Under the pieces are notes generated by a model, which worked only from the letters and a program-made list of their open reading frames with translations, was not told where the DNA came from and did not search any database. Both the position numbers and the translations under genes were made by a program. A DNA stretch of 64,000 bases from contig CAMLGZ010000002.1 of the NCBI GenBank assembly GCA_946479745.1, positions 1-64,000 of the forward strand. Direction: 5' to 3'. Numbering within the stretch: position 1 is the stretch's first letter; each line of letters begins with the position of its first letter. This stretch comes from an uncultured Pseudoxanthomonas sp. Lineage in GTDB: Bacteria > Pseudomonadota > Gammaproteobacteria > Xanthomonadales > Xanthomonadaceae. Below are positions 46,890 to 56,121 of this stretch, piece by piece.

Positions 46890-47927
46890 TCAGAGGGGTT
46901 GTACGCCGCCGAGCGCGAAACCGGCAGCCACGGTCTGCAACGGATTGACCAGAGGCGCGCCCAGCGCCGGCAAGTCGATCTCGAAACGGTCGCCCGGTTG
47001 CACGGCGATTCCGTCGGCGAAACTCAGGGTCGAGGTGCCGAAGAAATGCAGGTGCACGTCGCCTGGACGGCGATGCGCGGCGTACTTGAAATGGTGGTAT
47101 TCCAGATTTTCCAGCGAGTGGCACATGTTGTCCTCGCCGGTGAGGAAAGGCTTCTCCCACACCACCGTATCGCCGCGGCGGATGCGGCTGGTGCCGGCCA
47201 GATCGCGCGGCAGCGGTCCGGTACGCAATTCGGGACCGACCGCGCAGGCACGCAGCTTGGAATGGGCCAGGTACAGGTAGTTCTGGCGCTCGGTGATGTG
47301 GTCGGAGAACTCGTTGCCAATGGCGAATCCCAGGCGGTGCGGAGTGCCGTCCGGGCCAATCAGGTAAAACCCAACCAACTCCGGCTCCTCGCCGGCGTCC
47401 AAGGCGAAGTCAGGCGACGGCAGGGCCTGGCCCGGCGCCACCACCACGCTGCCATCGCCCTTGTAGAACCATTCCGGCTGCGCGCCGGGGCGGCCCTGGC
47501 GTGGAATACCGCCTTCCACTCCCCACTGGAAAACCTTCATCGAATCGGTGAGGCTGCCGGCATTTGCATGGTCCTGCAGGTTCTGGTGCATGGCATCGCG
47601 GGCGGCGGCGCTGCCCAAGTGGGTCAGGCCGGTGCCGGTGACGCGCATATGGGCAGGATCGGGATGGGCCAACGGAGTCAGCACCCGACCTTCGCGCAGC
47701 AGCTCCGCATAGTCCAACGACGCGTCGCCCTGCTCCTGTGCGGCCTGCTCCTGTGCAGCCTGCTCCTGTGTAGCCTGTTGTTCCAGGTTGCGACCGGCGG
47801 CGATGGCTGCGGCGGCCAGTGCGTAGGTAGTCCTGGAGTTCTCGAGCACGCGCACGCGCGCTCCCTCCTGGTCGATCACGCCGACCCGGGCTTCCCCGGC
47901 ATCGTCAACTAGCTGGATCAGTCGCAT
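46890..47927 (-). CDS. gguC: AraD1/GguC-type 2-keto-3-deoxy-L-arabinonate dehydratase
   Basis: The 345-residue protein belongs to the FAH-like GguC/AraD1 family, which dehydrates 2-keto-3-deoxy-L-arabinonate to 2-oxoglutarate semialdehyde. Seen motifs: TGTGLTHLGSAAARDAMH, PEWFYKGDGSVVV, GEEPELVGFYLIG (metal Glu residues), AIGNEFSDH and DVHLHFFGTSTLSFADG. ATG 47927 is chosen because the sequence before it (frame open to 48026) lies in the regulator's promoter region. Residues about 53-68 are a low-complexity QEQAA repeat coded by 15-bp tandem copies. It is divergent from the LysR regulator. Confidence 0.9.
   Translation of the reverse strand: MRLIQLVDDAGEARVGVIDQEGARVRVLENSRTTYALAAAAIAAGRNLEQQATQEQAAQEQAAQEQGDASLDYAELLREGRVLTPLAHPDPAHMRVTGTGLTHLGSAAARDAMHQNLQDHANAGSLTDSMKVFQWGVEGGIPRQGRPGAQPEWFYKGDGSVVVAPGQALPSPDFALDAGEEPELVGFYLIGPDGTPHRLGFAIGNEFSDHITERQNYLYLAHSKLRACAVGPELRTGPLPRDLAGTSRIRRGDTVVWEKPFLTGEDNMCHSLENLEYHHFKYAAHRRPGDVHLHFFGTSTLSFADGIAVQPGDRFEIDLPALGAPLVNPLQTVAAGFALGGVQPL
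47731..47775. repeat. In-frame 15-bp tandem repeat inside the dehydratase gene
   Basis: Three near-identical copies of TGCTCCTGTGCGGCC (47731-47745, 47746-47760, 47761-47775) code for repeats of about AQEQA. Because the unit is a multiple of three, copy changes would keep the frame and alter only a surface loop. Confidence 0.8.
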
Positions 47928-48079
47928 TGCTCCGCCTGCAGTCATGGGCCACGGTGCGACACGCACTTCCACTTGGGGGCGTGCCGTGCCAGACCACATT
48001 CTGCCGGCACCAGTCATATACAACAACTCTATTTTTGTGATTAATATATATATACATCGGTATAGGTGAGAGAGATTTC
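47928..48079. promoter_or_regulatory. Divergent control region of the arabinose operon and its LysR regulator
   Basis: The part next to the regulator (48016-48065) is very AT-rich (TATATATATACATC). It contains ATATACAA at 48016-48023, an octamer also present upstream of the SDR/dehydratase pair at 49939-49946. It is a candidate binding region for the LysR protein. Confidence 0.5.
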
Positions 48080-49051
48080 GTGGCCCAAAGCGCTCCCTGG
48101 TTCATGCGCGCCCGCCTCAAGGCCCGGCAGCTGATGCTGCTGATCGCCATTGATGACGAAGGCAGCACCCAACGCGCCGCAGAACTGCTGAACATGTCCC
48201 AGCCGGCGGCATCGAAAATGCTCAAGGACCTGGAGGACACGATGGGGGTGTTGCTCTTCGACCGATTGCCGCGCGGCATGCAGCCGACCTGGTATGGCGA
48301 GACCATGATCCGCCACGCGCGCATCGCCCTCTCCAGCCTGAGCGAAGCCGGCGCCGAGATCGAGGCGTTGAAGGCCGGCTATTACGGCAGCGTCAGTGTC
48401 GGTGCCATTACCGGCCCGGCCATGAACCTGCTGCCGGCGGCCATGGTCCAGATCACCCGCGACCATCCGCTGCTGCGCGTCTCGCTATTGGTGGAGAGCA
48501 GCGATGTGCTGCTGGAACTGCTGTCGCAGAACAAGCTCGACATCCTCGTGGCGCGCTTGTTCGCCCGCCACGACAAACGCAACCTGCACTACGAAGCGCT
48601 GGCGGAGGAACAGGTTTCGGCCATCGCCCGTCCGGACCATCCGATCCTGGAAATGGAACAGCCCTCGTTAGCCGAATTGGCGATCGCCGGCTGGATCGTG
48701 CCGCCGGCCGGCAGCGTGCTGCGCCATCGCTTCGAGCTGATGTTCCAGAGCGCCGGATTGGAGCCGCCCAAGCGAATCATCGAGAGTTCGGCCCTTGCAT
48801 TCCTGCCGCGCATGCTGGAGGAAAGCGACTACATGGCGGTGGTGCCCACCGATGTCGCCCGCTACTACGCCAAACACAACATCGTCTCCATCGTGCCGGC
48901 GAAACTCTCATGCCGGATGGACCATTTCGGCATCATCACCCGCAACGATTGGCTGCTCTCTCCGGGCGCCCAGATCATGTTGAAAGCGCTCAAGGCCGCG
49001 GCCATGCCGGTGTATGGCGTCGATCTGCCCTCGGACAAGCCCGAAGGTTGA
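48080..49051 (+). CDS. LysR-family regulator of sugar-acid/arabinose catabolism (GguR-like)
   Basis: The 323-residue protein has a LysR winged helix (LMLLIAIDDEGSTQRAAELLNMSQPAASKMLKDLEDTMGVLLFDRLPRGMQPT) and a type-2 periplasmic-binding effector domain (SVGAITGPAMNLLPAAM, SSALAFLPRMLEESDYMAVVPTD). This fits the GguR group that controls gguC-containing clusters in proteobacteria. Start GTG 48080 follows GAGAGA; ATG 48104 is an alternative. It is divergent from gguC and convergent with the SDR gene, and so placed to control both arms of the pathway. The likely effector is a 2-keto-3-deoxy sugar acid. Confidence 0.9.
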   Translation: MAQSAPWFMRARLKARQLMLLIAIDDEGSTQRAAELLNMSQPAASKMLKDLEDTMGVLLFDRLPRGMQPTWYGETMIRHARIALSSLSEAGAEIEALKAGYYGSVSVGAITGPAMNLLPAAMVQITRDHPLLRVSLLVESSDVLLELLSQNKLDILVARLFARHDKRNLHYEALAEEQVSAIARPDHPILEMEQPSLAELAIAGWIVPPAGSVLRHRFELMFQSAGLEPPKRIIESSALAFLPRMLEESDYMAVVPTDVARYYAKHNIVSIVPAKLSCRMDHFGIITRNDWLLSPGAQIMLKALKAAAMPVYGVDLPSDKPEG

Positions 49052-49111
49052 GGCGGCCACGACCGCAGCTACGCCGTCGCAACAGCTCCATCCTCGCAAG
49101 ATCCGGCGCGC

Positions 49112-49900
49112 TCAGGTCCAGCCGGCATCGACCACGAATTCCTGCGCAGTAAGGGCGCGGGCCTGATCCGAGGCCAGGAACAGCGCCATGGCGGTGATGT
49201 CTTCGGGCAACACTTTGTCCGGCAGGCATTGGTTGCGCAGCAGGTCGCGTTCGCTGTCCGCATCCAGCCACAAGGTCACCTGGCGCTCGGTCATGACCCA
49301 GCCCGGAGTCAGTACGTTGATGCGGATACGGTCGGCGCCCAACTCACGGGCCAAGCCGCGGGTAAGCCCGTTCACCGATGACTTGGCCGTGGCATACACG
49401 GGATAGCCACCTGTCTTGGTCTGCCAGCCGGTGGAGCCCAGATTGATGATCGCGCCGCCGCCAAGCCGGCGCATGCCGGGCACGGCGGCCTGGATGGCGA
49501 AGAACGCTGCGCGCTGGTTGATGGCCACACGCTGGTCCCAGTAGTCCGGCGTCACCTCTTCAAGGCGGTGGCGGTCGTCGCTGCCCACGTTGTTGACCAG
49601 GGTATGGAAATCGCCCAGTGCGTTCGCGCCCTCCTGCACTGCCTGACGCAACGCCCCGACATCGGTCACGTCGACGCGACACCACCAGGGCGACGCCAGT
49701 CCTTGACCCTGCAACCGTTCGGCCAACGCACTGCTGGCGGCTTCGTCGATATCGACGAACGCCACCGGCGCACCCTGCCGGGCAAAGCCTTCGACCAACG
49801 ATGCTCCGATTCCTGATCCGCCACCGGTGATGAAGACCGGCCTGCCGGCAAGATCAGGATAAATCGCACCCTTCCCCATAGGGGTTGTTTCTGCACTCAT
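49112..49900 (-). CDS. SDR-family L-arabinose (or D-galactose) 1-dehydrogenase
   Basis: The 262-residue short-chain dehydrogenase has the NAD motif TGGGSGIG (about 26-33), LVNNVG, catalytic Ser in NLGSTGWQ and YATAK for Tyr/Lys. It would oxidise L-arabinose to L-arabinono-lactone, the first step of the pathway whose later enzymes are all nearby. ATG 49900 gives the usual N-terminus; the frame is open to 50035. It is divergent from the dehydratase gene, sharing an AT-rich control region. Assignment to arabinose is by neighbours; closely related enzymes also take galactose or xylose. Confidence 0.85.
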   Translation of the reverse strand: MSAETTPMGKGAIYPDLAGRPVFITGGGSGIGASLVEGFARQGAPVAFVDIDEAASSALAERLQGQGLASPWWCRVDVTDVGALRQAVQEGANALGDFHTLVNNVGSDDRHRLEEVTPDYWDQRVAINQRAAFFAIQAAVPGMRRLGGGAIINLGSTGWQTKTGGYPVYATAKSSVNGLTRGLARELGADRIRINVLTPGWVMTERQVTLWLDADSERDLLRNQCLPDKVLPEDITAMALFLASDQARALTAQEFVVDAGWT

Positions 49901-50085
49901 GCTTCGCCTCGCCGTGAAGTATTGGAACTGGATGACGTATATACAAATAGATATCGATTGGCTTTGATTTGTTATTTTTCTAGCATGAATATGCCCGGTA
50001 GCATCGCAGTCGTAAAGAGTCGCCTGATCGGCCATAAGGGCTGGCGCAGGTCAATCCACGGTCCAGCCTAAGGAATGCCACCTGC
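49901..50085. promoter_or_regulatory. Divergent control region of the SDR and sugar-acid dehydratase genes
   Basis: 185 bp with an AT-rich block at 49935-49985. It holds ATATACAA at 49939-49946, shared with the gguC/LysR region. A LysR-type operator here would link both arms. Confidence 0.45.
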
Positions 50086-51810
50086 ATGGGTTCTCCCAAA
50101 AAACCGCAGCTGCGCAGTCAGTCCTGGTTCGGGCGCGAAGGCAAGCAAGGCTTCTACTACCGCAGCTGGCTCAAGAGCGCCGGCAACCCGCATGACATGT
50201 TCGATGGCCGTCCGGTCATCGGCATCTGCAACACCTGGTCGGAACTGACGCCATGCAATGGCCATTTCCGCGAACTGGCGGAGTTCGTAAAACGCGGGGT
50301 GTATGAAGCCGGCGGCTTCCCGCTGGAATTCCCGGTGATGTCGCTGGGCGAAACCCAAATGCTGCCCACCGCCATGCTGTTCCGCAATCTGGTCAGCATG
50401 GACGTGGAGGAATCGATCCGCGCCAACCCGATCGACGGCGTAGTGCTGCTGATGGGCTGCGACAAGACCACGCCTTCACTGCTGATGGGCGCGGCCAGCG
50501 TCGATCTGCCCACCATCGGCTTGTCCGGTGGTCCCTCGCTGTCGGGCAACTGGCGAGGCAAGCCGATCGGCTCCGGCACCGGAGTGATCCACATGTCGGA
50601 AATGGTCCGCGCCGGCACGTTGACGCAGGAAGAGTTCATCGAGGCAGAGGCCTGCATGCAGCGCTCCAAAGGCAGCTGCATGACCATGGGCACGGCTTCG
50701 ACCATGGCCAGCATGGTCGAAGCATTGGGCATGTCGTTGCCCGACAACGCCGCAATCCCGGCAGTGGATTCGCGCCGCTCGCGCTTGGCCCAACTTACCG
50801 GCCGCCGCATCGTGGAGATGGTGCGCGAAGATCTGCGCATGTCCAAGGTGCTGACCCGCAAGGCCTTCGAGAACGCGATCAAGACCAACGCTGCGATCGG
50901 CGGATCCACCAATGCGGTGATCCACCTGCTCGCCCTGGCCGGTCGCCTCGGCGTGCCGCTCAAGCTCGGCGACTGGGACGAACTCGGTTCCAAACTGCCA
51001 TGCCTGCTCAACCTCAAACCGTCGGGCCAGTTCCTGATGGAGGATTTCTTCTATGCCGGCGGTCTGCCTGCGCTGCTGCGCGAGATCGCCGAGCACCTGC
51101 ACCTGGATTGCCTGACCGTCAACGGCCATACCCTGGGCGAGAACATCGCCGATGCGCCGTGCTGGAACAACGAGGTGATCCGGCCCCTGACCGATCCGAT
51201 CCGGCTGGAGGCCGGCATCGCCGTGCTACGCGGAAATCTGTCCCCTGACGGGGCGGTGATCAAGCCGTCCGCCGCGTCGCCGGCACTGCTGCGCCATCGT
51301 GGTCCTGCGGTGGTGTTCGAGAACATTGAGGACTTCAAGGCGCGCATCGACGACGAGACGCTGGAAATCGATGAAAACAGCATCATGGTGCTGAAAAATT
51401 GCGGCCCGCGCGGTTACCCGGGCATGGCCGAGGTCGGCAACATGCCGCTGCCTCCCAAGCTGCTGCGCAAGGGCGTCACCGACATGGTGCGCATTTCCGA
51501 CGCGCGCATGAGCGGCACCGCATACGGCACCGTGGTGCTGCACACCTCTCCCGAAGCCGCCGCCGGCGGCACCCTGGCGCTGGTCCGCAACGGCGACATC
51601 ATCGAACTCGACGTTCCAGGGCGGCGCCTTCACCTGGAGGTGTCGGATGAGGAGCTCGCCGTGCGCCGTGCGCAGTGGACGCCGCCGCTGGTGCCTGCAC
51701 GCGGCTGGATCAAACTTTATGTCGACCATGTGCAACAGGCGCACCTTGGCGCGGATCTGGACATCCTGGTAGGCGGCAGCGGCGCCGACGTGCCGCGCGA
51801 TTCGCACTGA
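50086..51810 (+). CDS. IlvD/Edd-family L-arabinonate dehydratase
   Basis: The 574-residue [Fe-S] dehydratase turns L-arabinonate into 2-keto-3-deoxy-L-arabinonate. Family marks: CNTWSELTPCNGHFRELAEFVKRG, GCDKTTPSLLMGA, GSCMTMGTAST (three cluster cysteines), IGGSTNAVIHLLALAG and the C-terminal RISDARMSGTAYGTVVLH. It resembles the pentonate subgroup (RSQSWFG, KQGFYYRSWLKSAG) rather than amino-acid IlvD. It starts a forward set with GH43 genes 11 and 32 bp downstream. Confidence 0.92.
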   Translation: MGSPKKPQLRSQSWFGREGKQGFYYRSWLKSAGNPHDMFDGRPVIGICNTWSELTPCNGHFRELAEFVKRGVYEAGGFPLEFPVMSLGETQMLPTAMLFRNLVSMDVEESIRANPIDGVVLLMGCDKTTPSLLMGAASVDLPTIGLSGGPSLSGNWRGKPIGSGTGVIHMSEMVRAGTLTQEEFIEAEACMQRSKGSCMTMGTASTMASMVEALGMSLPDNAAIPAVDSRRSRLAQLTGRRIVEMVREDLRMSKVLTRKAFENAIKTNAAIGGSTNAVIHLLALAGRLGVPLKLGDWDELGSKLPCLLNLKPSGQFLMEDFFYAGGLPALLREIAEHLHLDCLTVNGHTLGENIADAPCWNNEVIRPLTDPIRLEAGIAVLRGNLSPDGAVIKPSAASPALLRHRGPAVVFENIEDFKARIDDETLEIDENSIMVLKNCGPRGYPGMAEVGNMPLPPKLLRKGVTDMVRISDARMSGTAYGTVVLHTSPEAAAGGTLALVRNGDIIELDVPGRRLHLEVSDEELAVRRAQWTPPLVPARGWIKLYVDHVQQAHLGADLDILVGGSGADVPRDSH

Positions 51811-51821
51811 CGATCAAGGCG

Positions 51822-53456
51822 ATGAAAACCACCCGCCGCAATACCTTCAAGCTGCTATTGGCGGGCGCCGCATCCGCATCCTTCGCCCGAGCAGCGGATC
51901 GCGCCGGTAACGGAACGGAAAGCAAGCCGCTCCCGCATTGGGGAGTCGGCGTCGAGAACCAGCGCAAGGCCGATCTGGGGAACGGTACCTACCTGAATCC
52001 GATCGTGGCTGGCGACCATCCGGATCCCACCGTCCTGAAGGACGGCGACGACTACTACATGACATTCTCGTCCTTCTACTCGTATCCGGGACTGGTGATC
52101 TGGCACTCCACGGATCTGGTGAACTGGACACCGATCACAGCGGCTCTCTCCAAATCGCTCGGTGTGGTTTGGGCGGTCGATCTGTGCAAGCACGGTGATC
52201 GCTACTTCATCTACATTCCGGCCGATCCTGAGGAAAAGGGCTGGTCGATCTACGCGATCTGGGCCGACGATATACAGGGACCGTGGAGCGACCCCGTCGA
52301 CCTGAAGATTCACGGCTGCATCGATCCCGGCCATGTCGTGGGAGAGGACGGCAAGCGCTACCTGTTCGTCAACGGCGTCCGCAAGATCCGCTTGACCGAT
52401 GACGGGCTGGCAACCGATGGCGTGCTGGAACCGGCCTATAGCCCTTGGCGGTATCCCGCCGATTGGGTCGTGGAGAACTTCGCCCCGGAAGGCCCGAAGC
52501 TGCTGCGGCACGGGGAATGGTTCTATCTGGTGACCGCAGTGGGCGGTACTGCGGGCCCTCCGACCGGACACATGGTGATCGCGGCGCGCTCCAAGTCGAT
52601 CCACGGTCCCTGGGAACACTGCCCGCACAATCCACTGGTCCGCACGACATCCGCCGATGAGCCGTGGTGGTCGCGCGGACATGCTTCGCTGGTGGAAGGA
52701 CCGGCGGGCGATTGGTGGATGATCTATCACGGCTACGAGAACGGTTTCCGCACGCTCGGACGACAGACGCTGCTCGAGCCCATCGAATGGACCGACGACG
52801 GCTGGTTCCGCGCCTTGGGCGGCGATCTTTCCCGGCCCTTGCCGGCACCGAAGGGAGGCAAACGCGGTTCGTCGGGTTCCGCTTTGTCGGACGACTTCAG
52901 CGCCGACGGGTTTGGAGTGCAGTGGGCCTTCCATGACCCTGCGCCTGATGAGAGGCAGCGCGCTCGCTACCAGTCCGGTGGGTTGCGCATCGCTGCCAAG
53001 GGCCGCTCGCCGGTGGACAGTCCGCCGCTTACGTGCATCGTCGGCGACCGCGCGTATGTCGTTGAGGCGACGATCGAGCTCGACGAGGGCGCCGAGGGAG
53101 GGTTGCTGCTCTTCTACAACCACAAGGCATTCGTCGGAGTGGGCTTCACCCCAACCGAGATGAGGACCTATCAATTCGCGGAAGAACAATCGTGGATGCG
53201 GCAACCGATGCCCACGCGAAGCGCGCGCATCAGGCTGACGAACGACAACCACATCGTGACCTTTCACTACTCGCACGATGCTGGCAGAACCTGGGTCCAG
53301 CACGGGCACCGCATGGAGGTTTCAGGGCTCCATCACAACGTGTTCGGCGGTTTCCTGAGCTTGAAGATCGGACTGTATAGCGCCGGCAAGGGCAACGTGC
53401 TCATCCGCGACTTCGATTATCGGGCGATCCAGGTTCCGGGTATTGGCGCAATCTGA
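51822..53456 (+). CDS. Exported GH43 glycosidase with Tat-like signal
   Basis: The 544-residue enzyme begins MKTTRRNTFKLLLAGAASASFARA, a twin-arginine-like signal. Its propeller has Asp in GDHPDPTVLK (about 67), Asp in HGCIDPGHVV and Glu in FAPEGPKLLRHG. A C-terminal beta-sandwich (about 350-540) includes EATIELDEGAEGGLLLFYNHKAFVGVGF. It starts 11 bp after the arabinonate dehydratase, tying arabinose release outside to oxidation inside. Likely an alpha-L-arabinofuranosidase or beta-xylosidase of a subfamily different from the other GH43 enzymes here. Confidence 0.9.
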   Translation: MKTTRRNTFKLLLAGAASASFARAADRAGNGTESKPLPHWGVGVENQRKADLGNGTYLNPIVAGDHPDPTVLKDGDDYYMTFSSFYSYPGLVIWHSTDLVNWTPITAALSKSLGVVWAVDLCKHGDRYFIYIPADPEEKGWSIYAIWADDIQGPWSDPVDLKIHGCIDPGHVVGEDGKRYLFVNGVRKIRLTDDGLATDGVLEPAYSPWRYPADWVVENFAPEGPKLLRHGEWFYLVTAVGGTAGPPTGHMVIAARSKSIHGPWEHCPHNPLVRTTSADEPWWSRGHASLVEGPAGDWWMIYHGYENGFRTLGRQTLLEPIEWTDDGWFRALGGDLSRPLPAPKGGKRGSSGSALSDDFSADGFGVQWAFHDPAPDERQRARYQSGGLRIAAKGRSPVDSPPLTCIVGDRAYVVEATIELDEGAEGGLLLFYNHKAFVGVGFTPTEMRTYQFAEEQSWMRQPMPTRSARIRLTNDNHIVTFHYSHDAGRTWVQHGHRMEVSGLHHNVFGGFLSLKIGLYSAGKGNVLIRDFDYRAIQVPGIGAI

Positions 53457-53488
53457 AGACAGCAATCCGAGATAAACAGGACATCAGA

Positions 53489-55153
53489 ATGAAACGATTC
53501 GTACTGGCGCTGGTCGCCTGCCTCGCCACGCTGCCAGCCTGGGCCGGTGATGCCACCTTCACCGAAGTCCGCTATGCGGGCGATGACAGCGGCCCTGCCG
53601 TCGGACCGACGCAGTACCGCAACCCCGTCGTTGCCGGCTTCTATCCGGACCCGTCTGCGATCCGCGTCGGCGACGACTTCTACCTGGTCACTTCCACCTT
53701 CGGCTATTTCCCGGGCCTGCCGATCTTCCACAGCCGCGACCTGGTGTCGTGGCGCCAGATCGGCAATGCCATCGATAGGCCCGGTCAGATCGACTACGGC
53801 AACGACGAACTGACGCGCGGCCTGTTCGCAGCATCCATCAGCCATCACGACGGCATGTTCTACATCGCCAACACGTGCTTCTACTGCGGTGGCGGCAACT
53901 TCATCGTCACTGCCAAGAATCCGGCGGGGCCCTGGTCCGATCCGGTCTGGCTGGGATTCGAGGGCATCGACCCGTCGCTGTTCTTCGACGACGACGGTGC
54001 CGCCTGGATGGTCAACAACGGCATCCCCGAAGGCAAGATGCGCTACGACGGGCATCGTGCGATCTGGCTGCAACGATTCGATGTGGCGACGAAAAAAATG
54101 GTCGGTCCGCGCAAAGTTCTGGTCGATGGCGGCGCGGATCCGGCGAGCAAGCCGGAGCATGTCGAAGGTCCGCATCTGTTCAAGCACGGCGACTGGTACT
54201 ACCTGACCGCGGCCGAAGGCGGCACCGGCGAGCAGCATGCGCAGATGGTCTGGCGCAGCCGCGAGGTCGCCGGTCCCTACGAGCCCTGGTCCGGCAATCC
54301 GACGCTGACACAGCGCGATCTGGATCCTGCGCGCGCAAATCCGGTCACCTCCACCGGGCACGCGCAGTTCGTCGAACTGAAGGATGGCTCGTGGTGGGCG
54401 GTGTTCCTCGCCACGCGTCCCTACCGTGGAAACCAATACAACCTGGGGCGCGAAACCTTCCTGCTGCCGGTCACCTGGCGCGATGGCTGGCCGGTGGTCC
54501 TGCCGCGCGGCGAACGCGTACCCATGGCGCTGGAACGTCCCGCGTTGCCGCGCACTGCGCAGCCTGTCCCGACCAGCGGACCGATCGAATGGAGTGAACG
54601 CTTCGCCGCCGAAAAATTGCCGCCGCAATGGATGACGATCCATCCGCCGAAGCAGGCATGGTTCGACACCGGCCGCGAAGGTCTGAAGCTCACGCCTTCC
54701 GCGACGCCGCTGGGCGGACACGGCAGCGGCGGGCAGCCGGCGTATCTGGCGCACCGCCTGCAGCACCATCGCGCGACATTGTCCGCGACGCTGGCGCCCT
54801 ACAAGCCGGAGCCGGGCGAACTGGCCGGGCTGGCGCTGTTCCAGAACGAGCGTTACCACTACGTCGTCGGCGTGGAGGGAGATAAGGATGGGGTTGCAGT
54901 CGCACTGTACCGTCGCGCCGGCAAGGACGAAGCCGTAACCGGACAACGCATCGCCCGCATCGCCCTGCCGTCGTCGCAACAGCCGGTTTCGCTGCGCTTC
55001 AAACTCGACGGCCCGCGCCTGGATGTCTTCTATGCATTGCAACCGGGCGAGTGGAAGCCGGTGGCGACCGGCCTGGATGCCAGTTTGCTGAGTACCGATG
55101 TTGCCGGTGGGTTTATCGGCAGCACCTTCGGCCCCTATGCATTCCGCCCATGA
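53489..55153 (+). CDS. Exported GH43 beta-xylosidase/alpha-L-arabinofuranosidase
   Basis: The 554-residue enzyme has a signal peptide (MKRFVLALVACLATLPAWA) and catalytic acids Asp in FYPDPSAI (about 53), Asp in GIDPSLFF (about 160) and Glu in HVEGPHLF (about 227), with a C-terminal concanavalin-like domain. It is a clear paralogue of the GH43 at 5763-7454. The two lie in different operons, one near a LacI operator (xylan) and one near a LysR-controlled set (arabinose), so the same reaction may be induced by two signals. Confidence 0.92.
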   Translation: MKRFVLALVACLATLPAWAGDATFTEVRYAGDDSGPAVGPTQYRNPVVAGFYPDPSAIRVGDDFYLVTSTFGYFPGLPIFHSRDLVSWRQIGNAIDRPGQIDYGNDELTRGLFAASISHHDGMFYIANTCFYCGGGNFIVTAKNPAGPWSDPVWLGFEGIDPSLFFDDDGAAWMVNNGIPEGKMRYDGHRAIWLQRFDVATKKMVGPRKVLVDGGADPASKPEHVEGPHLFKHGDWYYLTAAEGGTGEQHAQMVWRSREVAGPYEPWSGNPTLTQRDLDPARANPVTSTGHAQFVELKDGSWWAVFLATRPYRGNQYNLGRETFLLPVTWRDGWPVVLPRGERVPMALERPALPRTAQPVPTSGPIEWSERFAAEKLPPQWMTIHPPKQAWFDTGREGLKLTPSATPLGGHGSGGQPAYLAHRLQHHRATLSATLAPYKPEPGELAGLALFQNERYHYVVGVEGDKDGVAVALYRRAGKDEAVTGQRIARIALPSSQQPVSLRFKLDGPRLDVFYALQPGEWKPVATGLDASLLSTDVAGGFIGSTFGPYAFRP

Positions 55154-55266
55154 TCGGAGCCCCGGCGAGCGCTTCTGTCGTTGGCGATCACTCGCTGCTA
55201 CATTGGAGAAAATGGCGCCGGTGTCCACTGACCGGGAAGTAACGACCGGAATGGAACGAGAAACAG

Positions 55267-56073
55267 ATGCAGCCTTCCCAAACTCCGTTCGATCTCAGCC
55301 TTGCCTATCCGCAATGGCAAGGATCGGGCCGGCACGAAAATCTGCCGCGTGGCGCCGCTGCGGCAGCTGAGGTATGCGGACGATACGCACCGCTGGTGCG
55401 GGTGCCTTTGGACGACAACAATGCGCAAACCGCTCACGGTGTCCAGCGCTGGGAAGCGATCCTTGCCCAGTTCCGCAGCGCCCAGGATATTCTCGGACGC
55501 TCCGGCGCCAGGCGCGTGTTGACCGCCGGCGGCGATTGCGCCGTGGATGTGGCAGTGATCGATTACCTGAACCGAATACATCCTGGCCTGCGGGTGATCT
55601 GGGTCGACGCCCATCTGGATGGGAATACACCCGAGACTTCCCCCAGCGGCAATTTCCATGGCATGCCGGTGAGCGCGATCCTGGGGCTCGCACCCGAGCC
55701 GATGCGGCCTTTCCTGGGCGCCCCGGTCGATCCGGCCCGCTTCCACTATTTCGGCATTCGCGTGGGCGACGACGGCGACTGGGCGCTGCAGCGCGAACTG
55801 GATCTGAAGCTGCTGGATCCACAGGCGCCGTTCGGTGGACCCGTCCATATCCATTTCGACCTGGATGCGCTGGATCCGCAGGAATTTCCTTACGTCGCCT
55901 ATCCGGACGGCGTTGTCGGGATCGAGGATGCGGTATCGTTGGTCGGCCGTATCGCGCGCGAAGCCGATCTGGTCGGCCTCACCGTGACCGAGTTCGCCCC
56001 TGCCGATGAAGATGAAGCCCGCGAAGGCAGCAAGGTGATTGCCAGACTCTGCGAAGCCGCTATCGATTCGTGA
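55267..56073 (+). CDS. Arginase/agmatinase-family protein with altered metal motif
   Basis: The 268-residue protein has the arginase fold. Metal-site segments are WVDAHLDGNTP (DAHxD), HIHFDLDALDP (DxDxxDP) and TEFAPADEDEA (Glu). The usual GGDHS is GGDCAVDV, so the first His ligand of the Mn site is Cys. It may be an arginase, agmatinase, formimidoylglutamase-like enzyme or a non-enzymatic member. It is about 110 bp after GH43 and the last gene of the forward set. The link to arabinan use is not obvious. Confidence 0.8.
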   Translation: MQPSQTPFDLSLAYPQWQGSGRHENLPRGAAAAAEVCGRYAPLVRVPLDDNNAQTAHGVQRWEAILAQFRSAQDILGRSGARRVLTAGGDCAVDVAVIDYLNRIHPGLRVIWVDAHLDGNTPETSPSGNFHGMPVSAILGLAPEPMRPFLGAPVDPARFHYFGIRVGDDGDWALQRELDLKLLDPQAPFGGPVHIHFDLDALDPQEFPYVAYPDGVVGIEDAVSLVGRIAREADLVGLTVTEFAPADEDEAREGSKVIARLCEAAIDS

Positions 56074-56121
56074 GTGGAAGCCGCCGTCGAAGCACTTTTT
56101 CCGACGGGAAAATCATTCCGT

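Noticed and set aside
45279..47912. 877-codon forward open frame opposite the aldehyde dehydrogenase and GguC genes
   Set aside because: Antisense shadow; both reverse genes have clear catalytic motifs.
56070..56104. CCGTCG...CGACGG hairpin in the convergent gap between arginase and IclR genes
   Set aside because: Only 6-bp arms with a 12-nt or so loop; too weak to call a terminator with confidence.
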